Below the pieces are notes generated by a model that was not told where the DNA came from, searched no databases, and saw only the letters and a program-made list of their open reading frames with translations. A stretch of DNA of 64,000 bases from Cordilura impudica. Lineage: Eukaryota; Arthropoda; Insecta; Diptera; Scathophagidae. Position 1 is the first letter of the stretch. Each line of letters begins with the position of its first letter. The stretch is from contig OY821519.1 in NCBI GenBank assembly GCA_963682025.1, forward strand, positions 189,037,253-189,101,252, given 5' to 3'. Below are positions 50,799 through 63,265 of this stretch, piece after piece. Position numbers and translations under genes: made by a program.

Positions 50799-52211
50799 AA
50801 TACATATCCCACGACCCAACAGTTGGGGACGGCTGTTATGCGATCGCGCAAAATCGATTGAGTGTGTATTTAATGTTAACGAAAAAAAAAACTCATACAA
50901 ACAATACCTATCTGGTCGCTTTTGGAAAAATAACAATACAACTAATGCGATAACATATGATTTCCCATAGTGTTTTCATATCATACCCCCAACTTTATAT
51001 TGAGAGAACATTTTTATCAGTGGTGCCAGACGCGGCGGTTTATCATTATTCTGGCGATTATTTAAATTTATTCAAGCAATGTTTTAATTTTTAAGAAACA
51101 ATATTAGTGCATTTTTTCCAATAGAAAAATTAAATAGTATTTGCGCTAGAAAAACTAAATTTTGCTTGGATGGAATTTTGAGCGTAAATGGTTCAAGTTG
51201 CATTGTTTTACATCCAATTTGGAACACAGAATATTTACTTTGATAAAAAAATTATTAAATATGAATCTGGCAGCCCTGATTCACATTATCTTTTACAAAC
51301 ACTCTCTCTCTCTCTGTCCTTCCTTTAAAATGAGAGGCATAACAATGAACAGTGTAAATACTTATACACATTTTAGACCTGCATATATCGTATAATATTC
51401 TTGACTGCTCAAAAACTGTCGATCATTATTAGTTTTGTTGAAAAGAAAAACAACGTTAATCTTCATTATAAATATTTATCACACATGCATACCATGATCA
51501 TTATATCTCTTTCCCTCAAAACAATAATAATCAATTAAATACTGCTGTGATTCCCTAATACCATTATATTAGTTTAATTAATGGTTCTTTTTTTAAATTT
51601 TACTACTTATGTATATGTTTACTTTTCTAATCGTTTAAGGTTTCTACTGTTTTGTTCCCTGGGACAATTGTTTCTCCTTCTTTCGGTTTTAAAACGTGTT
51701 GAATTCTAAATATTTAGAAAATGCTTAATCGGATGACATTTGTAGATTTTAAAATACGCCTGATATAAGTTAAGATAAGATTAGTTGTTAAATACTTGGA
51801 AACCGATGGATGGACAACATGGTGTACCGAAAGAAAATAAACATCTATTCAATTCAATTGCGTCTATTATCGACGCAGAAGAATTTTCAGGTAATGATTA
51901 AAAAAAAAAATAGAATAATGAAATCCACGAAATTTTGCCATTTCGAAATAAAAGGCCTTCATCATATTTATCACTCAGGCTATAATGTGTTTGTGATGAT
52001 GTTTGAAACTCCCAAAAAAATAGATGACATCGACCCATTAAAGGCTTTTAGTATGTTGATCGACTCTGAATTTTTTAGTCGATTGACTTGAAATTAATTT
52101 TATCTAAGATAAGTGTGTTTATTAGGCTGACATTGCAAAAATAATTTAAATTATGTAACTATCGTTTTTTCATCGTATGTTGAAGGAAATTGAAGTTCCG
52201 AATGTGCCAAT
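50799..52211. other. Flanking sequence with (CT)n; one unassigned 93-aa frame
   Basis: (CT)n at about 51302-51315. A frame at 51810-52091 (ending DPLKAFSMLIDSEFFSRLT) has no recognised domain and no splice context that I can defend. The rest holds no signal. Confidence 0.4.
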
Positions 52212-52982
52212 TAAAACAAGTAAGAAAATTATAGTCGGTCTAGACCGACTATACGATACCCTATACCATGCGTTTAGAAACCCTATCTCTTAGGCCCAAC
52301 TAACTGGACATAGAAAATAAGCAAAAACCAAATTTGAGTGGGATTTTTATTAATTTTTTTGGCTGCAGATATAAAAAAGTTCATATCGGATGCTATATCT
52401 ATAAAGGGGCTAGGTCCAAAAATGGACCGATCCTGATCATGTTTGGTAAAGTCTCTTGTATTTTGCAAAAATATGTACAAAGAGAATTTGAGAAGAATCA
52501 GTGCAATATTTTTGTTTTTTAATAGATTTAACTGAAGATCGGGAAGAAGCTCTATATGGGGTCAAAGGGATCATTTTTGGACTACTCATTAGTGGATGTA
52601 ATGAACGCATACAAACCCAATTTGAGTAAGATCTATATGACAATTTGGATCTTATGGCAATTTATGTCGATTTCATATGGGTAATTTGTATGGGGGCTAG
52701 GTCTGAACATGGACCGATTCTCACCAATTTCAATAGCGTTCATCCCATGGCCGATAAAAGCTTATATACCAAATTTCATCAAAATATATTCATATTTGCG
52801 ATTACAAGCTTTACATGGACACACAGACGGACGGACGGACGGACATTGTTAAATCAACTCAGAAAGTGATTCTGATTCGATCGGTATAATTAAAGATGGG
52901 TCTAGGTCAAATATTTTTGGTTGTTACAAACAGCAGCACAAAGTCATTATACCCAAACCATATAGTGGTATAGGGTATAAAA
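52212..52982 (-). mobile_element. Family-B Helentron/DINE-1-like element, near full-length (minus)
   Basis: TAAAACAAGTAAGAAAATTA, the palindrome AGTCGGTCTAGACCGACT (52235-52252), the family-B interior, a short GACG microsatellite (52824-52843) and TATACCCAAACCATATAGTG to TATAGGGTATA. A 14-bp gap after 'gcgatt' removes 'cctgcagtttgatt' of the consensus. Confidence 0.85.
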
Positions 52983-53209
52983 AAATATTTACACAAAATA
53001 ATGTGTGCTTTTAAAAAAAGTTTGAACCGGGATTTTTGCTTTCTTGCTTATGCATGTTAGGTCCATATAGTTTTTTTTTTCGATATTCATATTGTTTTAT
53101 ATGGACGTAAAATGCACCCAAATGTATATATGTATGTATGTACGTCAAGTTAAGTGTATTCGGGTTGAGTATCTGCTCTAATTACACAAACAATAAAAAG
53201 ACAAATTAT

Positions 53210-53600
53210 TGTATCCTTATACAACGACATTATTACATGCTACTTTATTGAATGAAAAGGCAAATTTTGTTGACCTTGATTTTATTGCGTCATCTTTTCC
53301 ACGATATTCGCTTGATGTAACGGTTCCTTCGGTGTCATAGGCATAGATCCAAGTGTCATCACCCGTAATGATGTGTTTTACTTCGTTCTGGTAATCTGAA
53401 AGCATTATATCAGAGATATTAATGTGTCGTTCATTTTCATCAGTTGTTTTTTCTCGTCCGAAGGGCTCTTTCTCTTCAACGCTTTTTCTGCCTTCTTGGA
53501 ACTGTTTTCAATATAGACTACAACATCCTTAACTATCATTCTGCTAACATAATTTAGTGTAACTTCTTTAATGAAATCAGATATTGGTTAAATCGCCAAA
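53210..53600 (-). pseudogene. Mariner transposase middle fragment
   Basis: A minus frame (53405-53217) reads YQNEVKHIITGDDTWIYAYD and then SSEYRGKDD. 'IITGD(E/D)(S/T)WIYAYD' holds the first catalytic Asp. Upstream, NERHINISDIML connects; downstream, the frame decays after KVACNNVVV. Neither terminus is present. Confidence 0.7.
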
Positions 53601-54149
53601 TTCACTTTTAGTTTACTTTTCTTTCAAAGAGAGTACTACTAACCCAAATCGATTAAACCGCGAAGTTTAAATTGAAATTTGAACTCAATATCTGGATCAT
53701 GTTTTTTATTGTGCTTTAAAACTTAAATTTAAACTTTTCCGAATTGAGTGTATTACACCCAAAATATAAGAGACGCAAAGTCGAACTATTACGCAAAACG
53801 CTTATGGTCAGCGTTGGACTCAAAGATGTAATGGCAACCAATTAATGGTGATAGGAATAGGAAGTAAAAATACAACGGTTAACTAAGACGTCAATAAATT
53901 AAATGAATTGTTAGTCAATATTCCCCTTACATCAGTTTCTGCTTCTCAAGGTAATGCAGTCGCACGCACAAGCGACGAAATGGTACCATTATCTTCACAA
54001 ACAACGCATTAATTTGAATTTTCGTGTGTAGTCCTATCATATTGTTTATCTGTCGTTGGATTCGATCTTATGGATCCAAAATTTGTAAAATTGTTGCTAC
54101 CAAATTAATACATACTAGAGGACCCCTGCTGCTCCGCAGCATTATATTA

Positions 54150-54400
54150 TATATTAATTTTTATAATATAATACCAAAATTTGCCAAGAGAAGTTAACGT
54201 ACAGTAATGCCAATATATGCCAAGAGAAGTTAACGTACAGTAATACCAAAATTTGGCAAGAGAAGTTAACGTACAGTAATACCAAAATATGCCAAGAGAA
54301 GTTAACTTACAGTAATACCAAAATTTGCCAAGAGAAGTCAACGTACAGTAATACCAAATTTTGTCAAGAGAAGTCAACGTACAGTAAAAGCAAAGTTGAT
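54150..54400 (+). repeat. 36-bp tandem repeat array (about six units)
   Basis: The unit GCCAAGAGAAGTTAACGTAC plus AGTAATACCAAAATTT occurs about six times with few changes. The ORF on the opposite strand is just the repeat translated. 'actagaggacccctgctgctccgcagc' immediately upstream resembles the start of the actagctg-type repeat at 21.1 kb. Confidence 0.85.
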
Positions 54401-54410
54401 TCTCCACGCA

Positions 54411-54513
54411 TAACTTTCCTCAAACCCAACGAATGTAAGCAGTTAATAGCTCAAAAGAAGGAGCTTGATCCACTGAGTGTTCTTAGACCTATGTCAACAG
54501 CATACGTTAATTA
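54411..54513 (+). other. Short unidentified open frame between satellite and LINE
   Basis: About 34 codons starting near ITFLKPNECKQLIAQKK and ending AYVN-stop. No domain is recognised. It could be a remnant of a mobile-element ORF; reported only because it is not explained by the repeats either side. Confidence 0.2.
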
Positions 54514-54559
54514 GAACTCTAGTTATAGAGGTTTGAGAGAAGAAAAATATTGAAAAAAA

Positions 54560-55600
54560 TCTTGAATGCAAAGTTTATTCATAAATTCTTTTAATATATA
54601 AGATGATCACTCATATCTTCAATACAATCATTACTACCAGTTGTTTTTCGAGTTGCTGGAAATATGCCAAGATTATTCCCGTTTCAAAATCCAAGACTGA
54701 GTATCGACCAATTGCAATACTTCCCTATTTGTCCAAAGTATTTGAACGAATCTTGCACCTTCAGTTGATGAGATATTTGACTGATTCCATAATCAATGGA
54801 AACCAAACAGGTTGTGTCACTGGTGTCACCAAACAGGTGTATCAAAGGACATCAGAAAAAACATTGATAGTAGCTCTACTACATTTTCTGTATTGCTGGA
54901 CCAATATAAGGCTTTTGATTGTGTCAACCATAAAACTCTTTAATAGCAACACTCGGCATATTTTAACTTTTTCAGGACAGCTGTCTTGTTGGCTACATAT
55001 TTTTCAAAACGAATTCAATCAGTGACCGTGAAAGACTCAACATCAGTTCCATTGTCAGTACCTTATGGTTTGCCACAAGGTTCTATTTTGTGTCATATCT
55101 TATTTTTCTTGTACATCAATGATCTACCTCAACAACTTTCTCACTGTGAAATTCATTTATATGGTGATGATGTCCAAGTATACATTAGTGATTTGAGCGG
55201 CTCGATTCATGACTGCTCATCTAAGGTCAATGACGATCTTAGAAAAATATGTAAGTGGGCTACAACAAATAGTCTCCGTCTTCACCCTAAAAAATCATAA
55301 TGCCTTATCATCTCAAAAAGAAAACAGAACATCCCACCTGACATTTCTGTTATATTAGGTGATCAAACTATTGAATTCTTGGAATCAACAAAGAATCTTG
55401 GAATAATTTTCAACAATTCCCTCAAATGGAATACACATATAAATGCTGCTAATGGAAATATATATGCTATGCTGCGAATATTATACCCAGCTTCACCTTA
55501 CTCACCTTACTCCAGTAAAATATCGTGAACTTCTTAACAAAACTTTTCTCATATCTAAACTGTTGTACGGATGCGAAATAATCACTAGTTGTGATGTTCA
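54560..55600 (+). mobile_element. LINE reverse transcriptase fragment on the plus strand
   Basis: A frame at 54603-55025 has CWKYAKIIPV and EYRPIAILPYLSKVFERIL. After a frameshift, 54986-55300 has PYGLPQGSILCHILFFLYIN, LYGDDVQVYI and LRKICKWATTNSL. The RT palm motif is YGDD rather than the usual YADD. The thumb region continues past the stop at 55300 (LGIIFNNSLKWNTHI) until it is cut near 55600 by a family-B fragment. The 13.15-kb minus fragment is of the same LINE group. Confidence 0.78.
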
Positions 55601-56096
55601 TAGTAAACCTTGTAATGTAAATATATTTTGATGAAATTTAGTATATAAGCTTCCATCAGATATAGGATGAACGCTATTGATATTGGTGAAAATCAGTCAA
55701 ATAGTGTTTGTCTGTATTTATTACATCTATTTATCAGTAGTCCAAAAATAAACTCTATAGGACAATTCTTAGTAATAACCCCCATATGAAGCTTAGTCCC
55801 GATCTTCACTTAAGTCTATCAAAAAACAATAATATTGCACTGATTTTTCTCAAATTTGGTTTGTATATGTTTTTGCAAAATATAAGTGACCTTACCAAAT
55901 ATGGTCAGGATCGGTCCATTTTTCGACCAAACCCCATATTAATATAGCATCCGATATGAACTTCTTCATATCCGAAAACAAAACAAAGTAATAACAATGC
56001 CACTCAAATTTCATTTATGCTTATTTTCTATATCTATTTAGTTGGACATTAGAGATAGGGTCTCTAATTGCATGGTATAGGGTATCTTACTTGTTG
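55601..56096 (+). mobile_element. Family-B Helentron-like element, 5'-truncated
   Basis: Starts at 'accttgtaatgtaaatatattttgatgaaatttagtatataagc' and runs through the 3' half to 'ggtatagggtatc', TTACTTGTTG (56096). The hairpin is missing: 'gggtatc' is followed directly by 'TTACTTG'. Confidence 0.7.
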
Positions 56097-57308
56097 TTAT
56101 TGAATTTGAACTTTTTTTATATTTATTATATTTAGAAACCTATAAACAGCTGAGATGAAAAATAAAATAAAAAATTGGTTATTCCAATTAGAAATCAATG
56201 TTTCTTTTGAAGTTTTTAATGTGCAAAGATTTTATTGACACACTGTAGAGTGATGTTAATAAATATAGTTTAGACTAATTATAAGAAAATACACACCTTA
56301 AAACATGTGTTTTTGTCACTCTTTTAAATATAATGCGAGTTATAAAATTTTCATTTCCAACTTAGAGTTTTGTCTCATTAAAAATATCATATAAAAGAAA
56401 CCATTTTTAAATCTGAAACTCGAAACTATTATTTAGATAATTCGATTTTTAAACAATCATTATATTAAATTTACTCCGTCATTCATTTCGTTTTTCAACG
56501 GTTGACTTCAAATGCTGGCTTTTTTGAAATTTTCTATTTAACTTTTGACTTTTTGTTTTGATACCCTGGAAAAAAAAAAGTATGTAACACATGTGCATGA
56601 GAGATATATTTTTCAATAACATCAACCATAGACATTTAATACCCTCAATTGGTTAAGTGTCACACTTACGCCTATCTCTAAAGCGGTTGGAAACTTTCTA
56701 TTTATGGTAAACGATTTTAACTCACTCCGGAAAACACATTGTATGTATTGATGTGTGCATTCATGTATACACACATACATACATATCAATTCCATAGTTA
56801 TTTCTATTTGGTTTTCTTCAAATGCATTTCTTTCGATAGACGATACGACATTATGTCAATGATCGTGTGGGTTTGTAGAGTAAAATATAAATATTTGTTT
56901 AGGTTTTAAAATAAAAAACACAAACAACAACTAACAACTAAGAAAGACTTGCCGTGTTCATAGCGTTTTCGTTCCCTTTAAAGAAAATAAATGAAAATAA
57001 GTTGATAAATCACGTATTTTTGGGTAATACTTATGTCTTCTACATCGTTTTGAATAAGTGTATTGAACTGCTTCTATTATACGTCAGGTAAAATCACAAA
57101 ATGGTCGGTTTTAATTTTTTTTTTAGAGATTATTTTGATTTTGAAAGAAGACGGTGTACAGAAACTTATAAGAATGTTAGCAAGTGTTAAAAATATGTCT
57201 GATAACAATTTATGGAAAATATTGAATATTAATTAAAATTTGATTTAGCTTTTCAGCGAGACCGATGACCTATCCATTCGGTATTTTGGCCGGTAAGATA
57301 TGCGTTTA
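56097..57308. other. AT-rich spacer, no gene seen
   Basis: No coding or element ends recognised; 'catacatacatat' microsatellite at about 56766. Confidence 0.5.
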
Positions 57309-57508
57309 GTTGAGTTTAGGGCCTGCAATACCGGAGATAATTATCAATACCGGTATTCGGTATTGAATTTCAATAAATACCGGTATTGGTGAATTATTTA
57401 AAAAATTAAAAACAAATTGTATAAATTGATAATTTTTTTAATTAATACAAAAATAAACTTTAAATTAACATTCATTTTAAATTCTAATATATATATTTCT
57501 CTTTCCTC

Positions 57509-59257
57509 TCAGTAATTCATTCGGGAAAAAATAAAAATAAAAAAAATCAATTTTGCTTTGATAGTAAATAACTTCTTAAAAAACAAAGTGTGTCCAGGGA
57601 CGAAAACAGATGACGAAAACACTCTTTCAGCCTCGACGCTGGTTGGCGGAATAGTATATAAATAATCATATGCTTTTTGCAAATTTAGTCCGCGATATCC
57701 TCCTTCTTCGAAAATAGTCATTTCTTTATTAATAGTTTTGTCCAAATTTACAGATTTTTTTGTTATAACTTTATGGTCCATTTGTTTTTCTTTATTAATT
57801 GCAAAATTTAATCTTTCCTGCATTGAATAGTTAATTTCTAAGTCCGAGGAATCTGAAGAAGATGATGATATGTTATGAGACGGTGAAGTATTTAAATTAG
57901 AATCTGAAAAACTATAGTTGATATCAAATTAGCAACCTCTTTTTTTGATAATTGTTCGAAGGACAATTCATTATCTTGATGTTTTGATTTTATTTGTCCT
58001 TTGTGAAGATATTGAAGCAGACTTGATAATTTGGTTCGCCTTTCGTTAATTCTACGTGCTAAAGAAATTTTAAATTCACCGCTTAATTATCCAGTTCCTA
58101 AATTATTAATCATAAATACAATAGTGGCATCTGCAGATAGGAGAGTCGCATCACGACGACACAATGATTCCACTGCTAATTTTATTGGCAACAATGTTGA
58201 AATAATACCAGAAATAATATCCATTTCTGCCTCTTCAAATGATATAGTGGAACATAAGTCTATTAAAAATTTTAAAATGCAATTTCTTAGTTCCCAAAAG
58301 CGCTGTAGCATAAACAATAAGCTATTCCATCTGGTTTTTGCATCCAGAATCAGCGAAATTTCTTTGTTAAATTCAGCTTTGACATATTTTTGAAGTATAT
58401 CGTCATTTTTTATGGGGGAACGTCGAAAAATATTTACAACTTTTCTTACATTATTTGTAAGTGGACGTATTTCTGCTTTCAAGTCCATAGAATCATCATA
58501 ATTTTCAGAAATTTTAAATCCATCTACATCGTTTTCCTCAACATCTGATTCAGCATCACTTTCGCTATTTATTTCTCTTTCTCCCTCAGATTCCAAATTT
58601 GTTGAATTTTTTTTATTATTCTTGCATTACAAACCGCCAATTGAATACCATGGGCATAACAAAGCTGTTGATGGCATTTTACTATCCGTCCTACTTTTTT
58701 CATCATAGAAGCGCCATCTGTAGTTATACATACGATGTCTTCATCAAAAGATAGTTCATATTTTTCTAATTTTTTTGTAATAAGTTCAACACAACTCTCT
58801 GCTGGAAAGGTCCCAAAAATACGAATTAATCCATATTACCAGACCTTCACTCATCAAATGTTAGACTGAACTTTCCTTCTTTTTTCAGATCTGAAAAATC
58901 TTTTACCATCTCTTCGCGAATATTTACACCATACCTTAAAATAATATTTCGAATTGTATTCGCAGATTTTGGGACGTTAAGTTTTCGAGCCAGCAACGAT
59001 TTTCACAATTCAATAGAAGTAGTAAAAATACTAAATTGTAGACCGCCGACCGCAGTCATTTTTGATAATACTACACGAAGACCATCATTTTCATTTTTAA
59101 AGTAGCTCGATATTTTTTTTAATTTCGGCGGTACAGCACTAGTAGATATATTAGATGAGATCGTTGAAGTTTCGGCAGTTCGTAGATGCGTATGAAGCCC
59201 ACTAGTTGATCCACCGCATGTTTTTATTTTTTTGTCGCATTTGGTACATTTTGCCAA
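57509..59257 (-). pseudogene. hAT transposase pseudogene
   Basis: N-terminal BED zinc finger CTKCDKKIKTCGGSTSGLHT (59250-59170), with C..C and H...H ligands. Then ANTIRNIILRYGVNIREEMV (about 58970-58910), KFSLTFDE (first catalytic-region D), DGASMMKKVGRIVKCHQQLC (58735-58670, second D and CxxH), DAKTRWNSL (58355-58330), SESDAESDVEENDVDG acidic insert, and the dimerisation domain PPTSVEAERVFSSS (57660-57610), which carries the catalytic Glu region. Stops and frameshifts separate the blocks. Order and spacing fit a full-length hAT protein of about 600 aa. Confidence 0.85.
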
Positions 59258-59569
59258 ATTTCCTGATCTATCTCTCAGAAAATAATGCCAAACGGAAGTT
59301 TTGTCTGTAACGCCTTTTTAACTGCTTCAAATTCCATATTAAGACTATTAAAATAAAAAATATATCCCAATAATTAAAAAAACTCAAATTTTTACATTAA
59401 AATGTACCTCTGTATTAAATTTGAAATATAGAATATAATTCACTTAGATTCAACAATATCGATATATAATATGAAATAATATTTTGGGCAATATATATTT
59501 TTTTAAAACGCAAACTTTATTAATACAGCAACAGAACAATTAAACTGAACACTAACTAGCCACAAAACA

Positions 59570-60003
59570 CCAGCACACTTCGATTTGTATTTTAAAATGT
59601 TTTTGTTTTTATTTAACTTTTCAGGAATTAAAAATTTTTTCCAACGATTCCTCAATATTTTTACTCAGCTTTGCAGTAAATAAGAAAATACCAGCACACT
59701 TCGATTTGTATTTTAAAATTTTTTGTTTTTATTTAACTTTGCAGGAATTAAGAATTTTTTTCAACGATTCCTCAATATTTTTACTCAGCTTTGCAGTAAA
59801 TAAGAAAATACCAGCACACTTCGATTTGTGTTTTAAAATTTTTTGTTTTTATTTAACTTTGCAGGAATTAAGAATTTTTTTCAACGATTCCTCAATATTT
59901 TTACTCAGCTTTGCAGTAAATAAGAAAATACCAGCACACTTCGATTTGTATTTTAAAATTTATTGTTTTTATTTAACTTTTCAGGAATTAAGAATTTTTT
60001 TGA
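59570..60003 (+). repeat. 120-bp tandem repeat array inside the hAT element (about 3.6 units)
   Basis: Units start CCAGCACACTTCGATTTG at 59570, 59691, 59811 and 59931, and are nearly identical. The long frame across them is a repeat artefact. The outward side adjoins the ATACCGG-rich subterminal end. Confidence 0.9.
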
Positions 60004-60176
60004 ATTTTTGAAGATGACTTGATTTTTATAAGATTTAAAAAAGTTGAAATATATGACATTTAATTAAATACCGAAATACCGGTATTTATACGTCATAATA
60101 CCGGTATTTCGGTTTTAAAAAATAGCTCCGGTATACCGGTATTCGGTATACCGGTATTGCAGGCCCTAGTTGAGTT

Positions 60177-60660
60177 GCTGTGTGAGAGCTTGCGGTGGAG
60201 AATTTTATGTTCTCAGCGGTTGGTTTTCCTTATTTCTCCGAAAAAATTTGACAAACAAATGATTGTATGTTCTACGGTGTCACATGCTCGATTTTTTCGC
60301 TTAAACAGGCGACCATTTGCTTTAAAGGGCTTCGCGCGAGAAAGAATTTTGTGGGATTTGGCTAATTGCGAAAGATCCTTGCAAACTATAGCTCTTAGCT
60401 TTTGGACTCATAAGTCTCTATAAGTCACACGATGGTCTTGCAATATTATTTCAAGTAGTGTCGATGTTTTCTGGAAAAATAATCGATTTTGGAGTTCGTC
60501 TTTGCGACAACACTTCCATGGTCGAATTAAGCAAGTCAGCGAAAAAATTATTACAATATAATCCCATATTTTGGCCGCGATGAATTTCTCGTATTACAAA
60601 ACGTTCTGAGATGCCATTAAAATTGTCATACTTTCTATTTTACAATCCAGTTTTTTGAAC
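60177..60660 (-). pseudogene. Possible further transposase relic flanking the hAT insertion
   Basis: Minus-strand pieces (for example ELQFARIFRN and EKIEHVTP) vaguely resemble the helix-turn-helix region of mariner transposases, and the hAT target lies beside them. Frames are broken and no conserved block is certain. It may instead be unrelated AT-poor DNA: composition is less AT-rich than the surroundings. Confidence 0.2.
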
Positions 60661-62810
60661 AGGTTTCTATATTGTTGGCGAAAATTGTTTTTGATATTGC
60701 CTTTTTAAATAGATATAAAAAGTCAATAGTGTGGTTGTGGCTTTCCATTCTTCAAAAATGTCTTTAAATGGTTCAGTCGCCTTAAACGTTATTTGAAGAC
60801 ATAAAAACCAATAAAGCAAAGAACTTATTTAGTCAATTACCAACGCTTAGTTTATGTAAAGTTGAGTAATCTTTTCATACATATATTGATGTGGATAACA
60901 GATTTAAAATTAAACTTGATACAATACAATTCTACATGACTCGCCTTCAACAAAAAATTAAGGAAGTTTTAGTAAACCTCCGGTGAAGTGACTTAGAAAA
61001 ATGTGTAAATTAGATGTGAGTGAGATATGCTTCAGTTCTTGTCGGATATGATCATAATGTGGGGACTGTTTTAATTAAATACATATACGATTGATCTTTG
61101 CCTTTATAAGATTTCACCCATGCGGATTGACTGGATTTTAATATAAAATGGAATTTAATATAAAAGTTACGTTTTTATTCAAACTGATTATATAAACCAA
61201 AAATCATGCTCAATCCGAACCTGCAGGATTTGGATTTATTATTTGAAGAAGACGTCCCTTCCTTTATTCTCAACCAGAGGCCATAATTTTTGGTAAAATA
61301 ATTCTTAGTTTTGTATTTTTGAAATAAAGAAAATAATAATTTCGAACGAAAAATTACGATAACAATTATGACGATTAGACTCTGGTTACCATCACGTCAC
61401 GATTGTTTTTAGTGAAAACTCTTGAAGAAATACATGAAAACAAGATAAGAAAGTAGATGCAGCTGCACTTGATTGCAGTGCAGTCTCTGAGAAAACTCCG
61501 AAGTATTTCGAGGGAAGTCATTCCCAACAGCAATATTTTGTGTAAATTTACTTCTACGAAGTGATTGAATTCGTCCCATATTTAGCTGCATCCATTTAGG
61601 TGATTGTGATATCTTGGGATATTGACATTATTGTTGTGTATCTCTATTTGTGTATGATTTAAATCTATTCTATTTTTGTATTTTTGTAAATGTAAAATCG
61701 GAAAATTTTTTTGTAACAATTTCAAAATGTTCTTGAAATGTGGAGAGTTCAATTGTTGAAATTTTTCTGTGCGTGGAAATGCATCACGAAAATATTGTTC
61801 ATACAAGTGTAATACAAAAACCACAGACTACGAAAATTTAATCAAGAAAGTTTGTACGTTACGTATCCCTTGTCAAACTTTTTCTTTTTCATATGCGGAG
61901 CTTCAATAAAGAAATCTCATTATGATGTACAAAAAAACTATCAAGTACATCGTGTGCTGCAAGCAGTTACTTGTATACATATGTATATACTCGTACATAC
62001 CTATGCATATCATCTGCATCTTAAAAATATTTTTAAATCTCCATACATTCATAATGCATACATCTTTTTATACACATTTTGAAGTAAAAACTGCTTTATA
62101 CGACCCGTCTCTCTCTCTCTCTCTCTCTTGCATATTCGACCTATGTGGTGATCAAGAATATTTTGAAATTGTTTATTTTAGGAGATTTTCAGCCGGTTAA
62201 GCGACTTTTCTAGTATCGCCTCGGTATGCATCATCATCATTTTTGTTCATTTCGTACTCGCTTATTTTACCAGACTCTCGATGCTGTTTATACTTACGAG
62301 TACATACCTACTGACTGCTATGAAGTGATTGTAAAATATAAAAACTAATATTAAAAAAATTATTGTAAAAAGGAGAAGAATTCAATTCATTCAATGACCA
62401 CTTGAAGAAAGAGTGCACGCCACTAAAGTGGTTGCATTTCTAAGGAATTGTGTACGTTGGGAAAGCGATGGAAACAAGTAGTAGTACTTAAGTATATTGT
62501 AAAGTGGAATTTGAGAAAAGGTTGCCAGCTCTAGAAGTAAAAATTTATGCTATTATGGAACTTTACACAGAACTGTTATTTTTACCTTTTTCTGAGTTCT
62601 CTTCAATAAATTAGGCAATTTTTTGAAACTTGTAATGTGATGGCTGGTCAAAATTTTCTAATGGGTCAGAAATTTAAACAGCATATGATTTACAATCTTC
62701 TATCAGTGGTATTTCGAGAATACACAAAGTCCAAAGGATCCAGACAGAAACGCTGTAAAAAATATCAGAGGCCAAAAACAGAGGAAGGAAATTAAAATCA
62801 TGTTTCATAA
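60661..62810. other. Flank with (TC)n, no gene seen
   Basis: (TC)n at 62108-62128 and 'gtatatactcgtacatac' microsatellite-like sequence at about 61983-62000. Nothing else is recognised. Confidence 0.5.
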
Positions 62811-63230
62811 TAACAAGTAAGAGTGTTAAATTCGACTATTCTGAATCTTTGATACCCTCCACCTGGGATTTACGTTTACTTTAATATCTGGACTTAGTGC
62901 ACTATTTATAACAAATGTAAACAATTTGATAAACTTAATACTTAATAATTACAACAAACACACTCAATTTTTAGCCTTTTTTTTAGAGGTGTCTACATAT
63001 TTTAGGCCATATCTTAATGACAAACAATATTACCCAGGTACGTGTTTTTTTTTTGAATGAGTTTGATTTCAACAGACAGAGAGACAGTCGGACAGCGCTA
63101 ACTCGACTCGAGTTGTTATAAGGATCAAGAAAATATATACACTTTATTCGGTCGTAAATTCATTTTTCGATGCGTTACAAGCGGAAAGACAATCTGATAT
63201 ACGCTCACAGTGATGTGAAGGGTATAAAAA
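62811..63230 (-). mobile_element. Family-A Helentron/DINE-1-like element, short copy (420 bp)
   Basis: TAACAAGTAAGAGTGTTAAA followed by a decayed hairpin (ATTCGACTATTCTGAAT) and 'gataccctccacc'. A 'agacagagagacagtcggacagcgctaac' segment (63075-63103) replaces the microsatellite, and GGTATA closes the element at about 63225. It is small relative to the 1.5 and 2.5 kb copies. Confidence 0.65.
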
Positions 63231-63265
63231 TACTGCGATTTATTGGGCGACGAAACATATGTAGT

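Larger units (their letters stand above)
57317..60168 (-). mobile_element. hAT-superfamily DNA transposon, 2.85 kb, nearly complete but inactive
   Basis: The terminal inverted repeats TAGGGCCTGCAATACCGG (57317) and CCGGTATTGCAGGCCCTA (60168) match. An 8-bp target duplication GTTGAGTT lies at both sides (57309-57316 and 60169-60176), exactly as for hAT. Subterminal regions repeat ATACCGGTATT. The transposase runs on the minus strand (59257 to 57509), and a 120-bp tandem array (59570-60003) lies between the transposase and the high-coordinate end. Confidence 0.92.

Noticed and set aside
51810..52091. 93-aa frame ending DPLKAFSMLIDSEFFSRLT
   Set aside because: No recognised domain, no flanking exon with matching phase that I could find; left as unassigned.
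54147..54407. 86-aa Tyr/Cys-rich repeat protein on the minus strand
   Set aside because: Translation of the 36-bp satellite; no start context, no independent evidence.
59706..60011. 101-aa frame with three internal repeats
   Set aside because: It is a 120-bp tandem DNA repeat whose length is a multiple of three, so it stays open by arithmetic.
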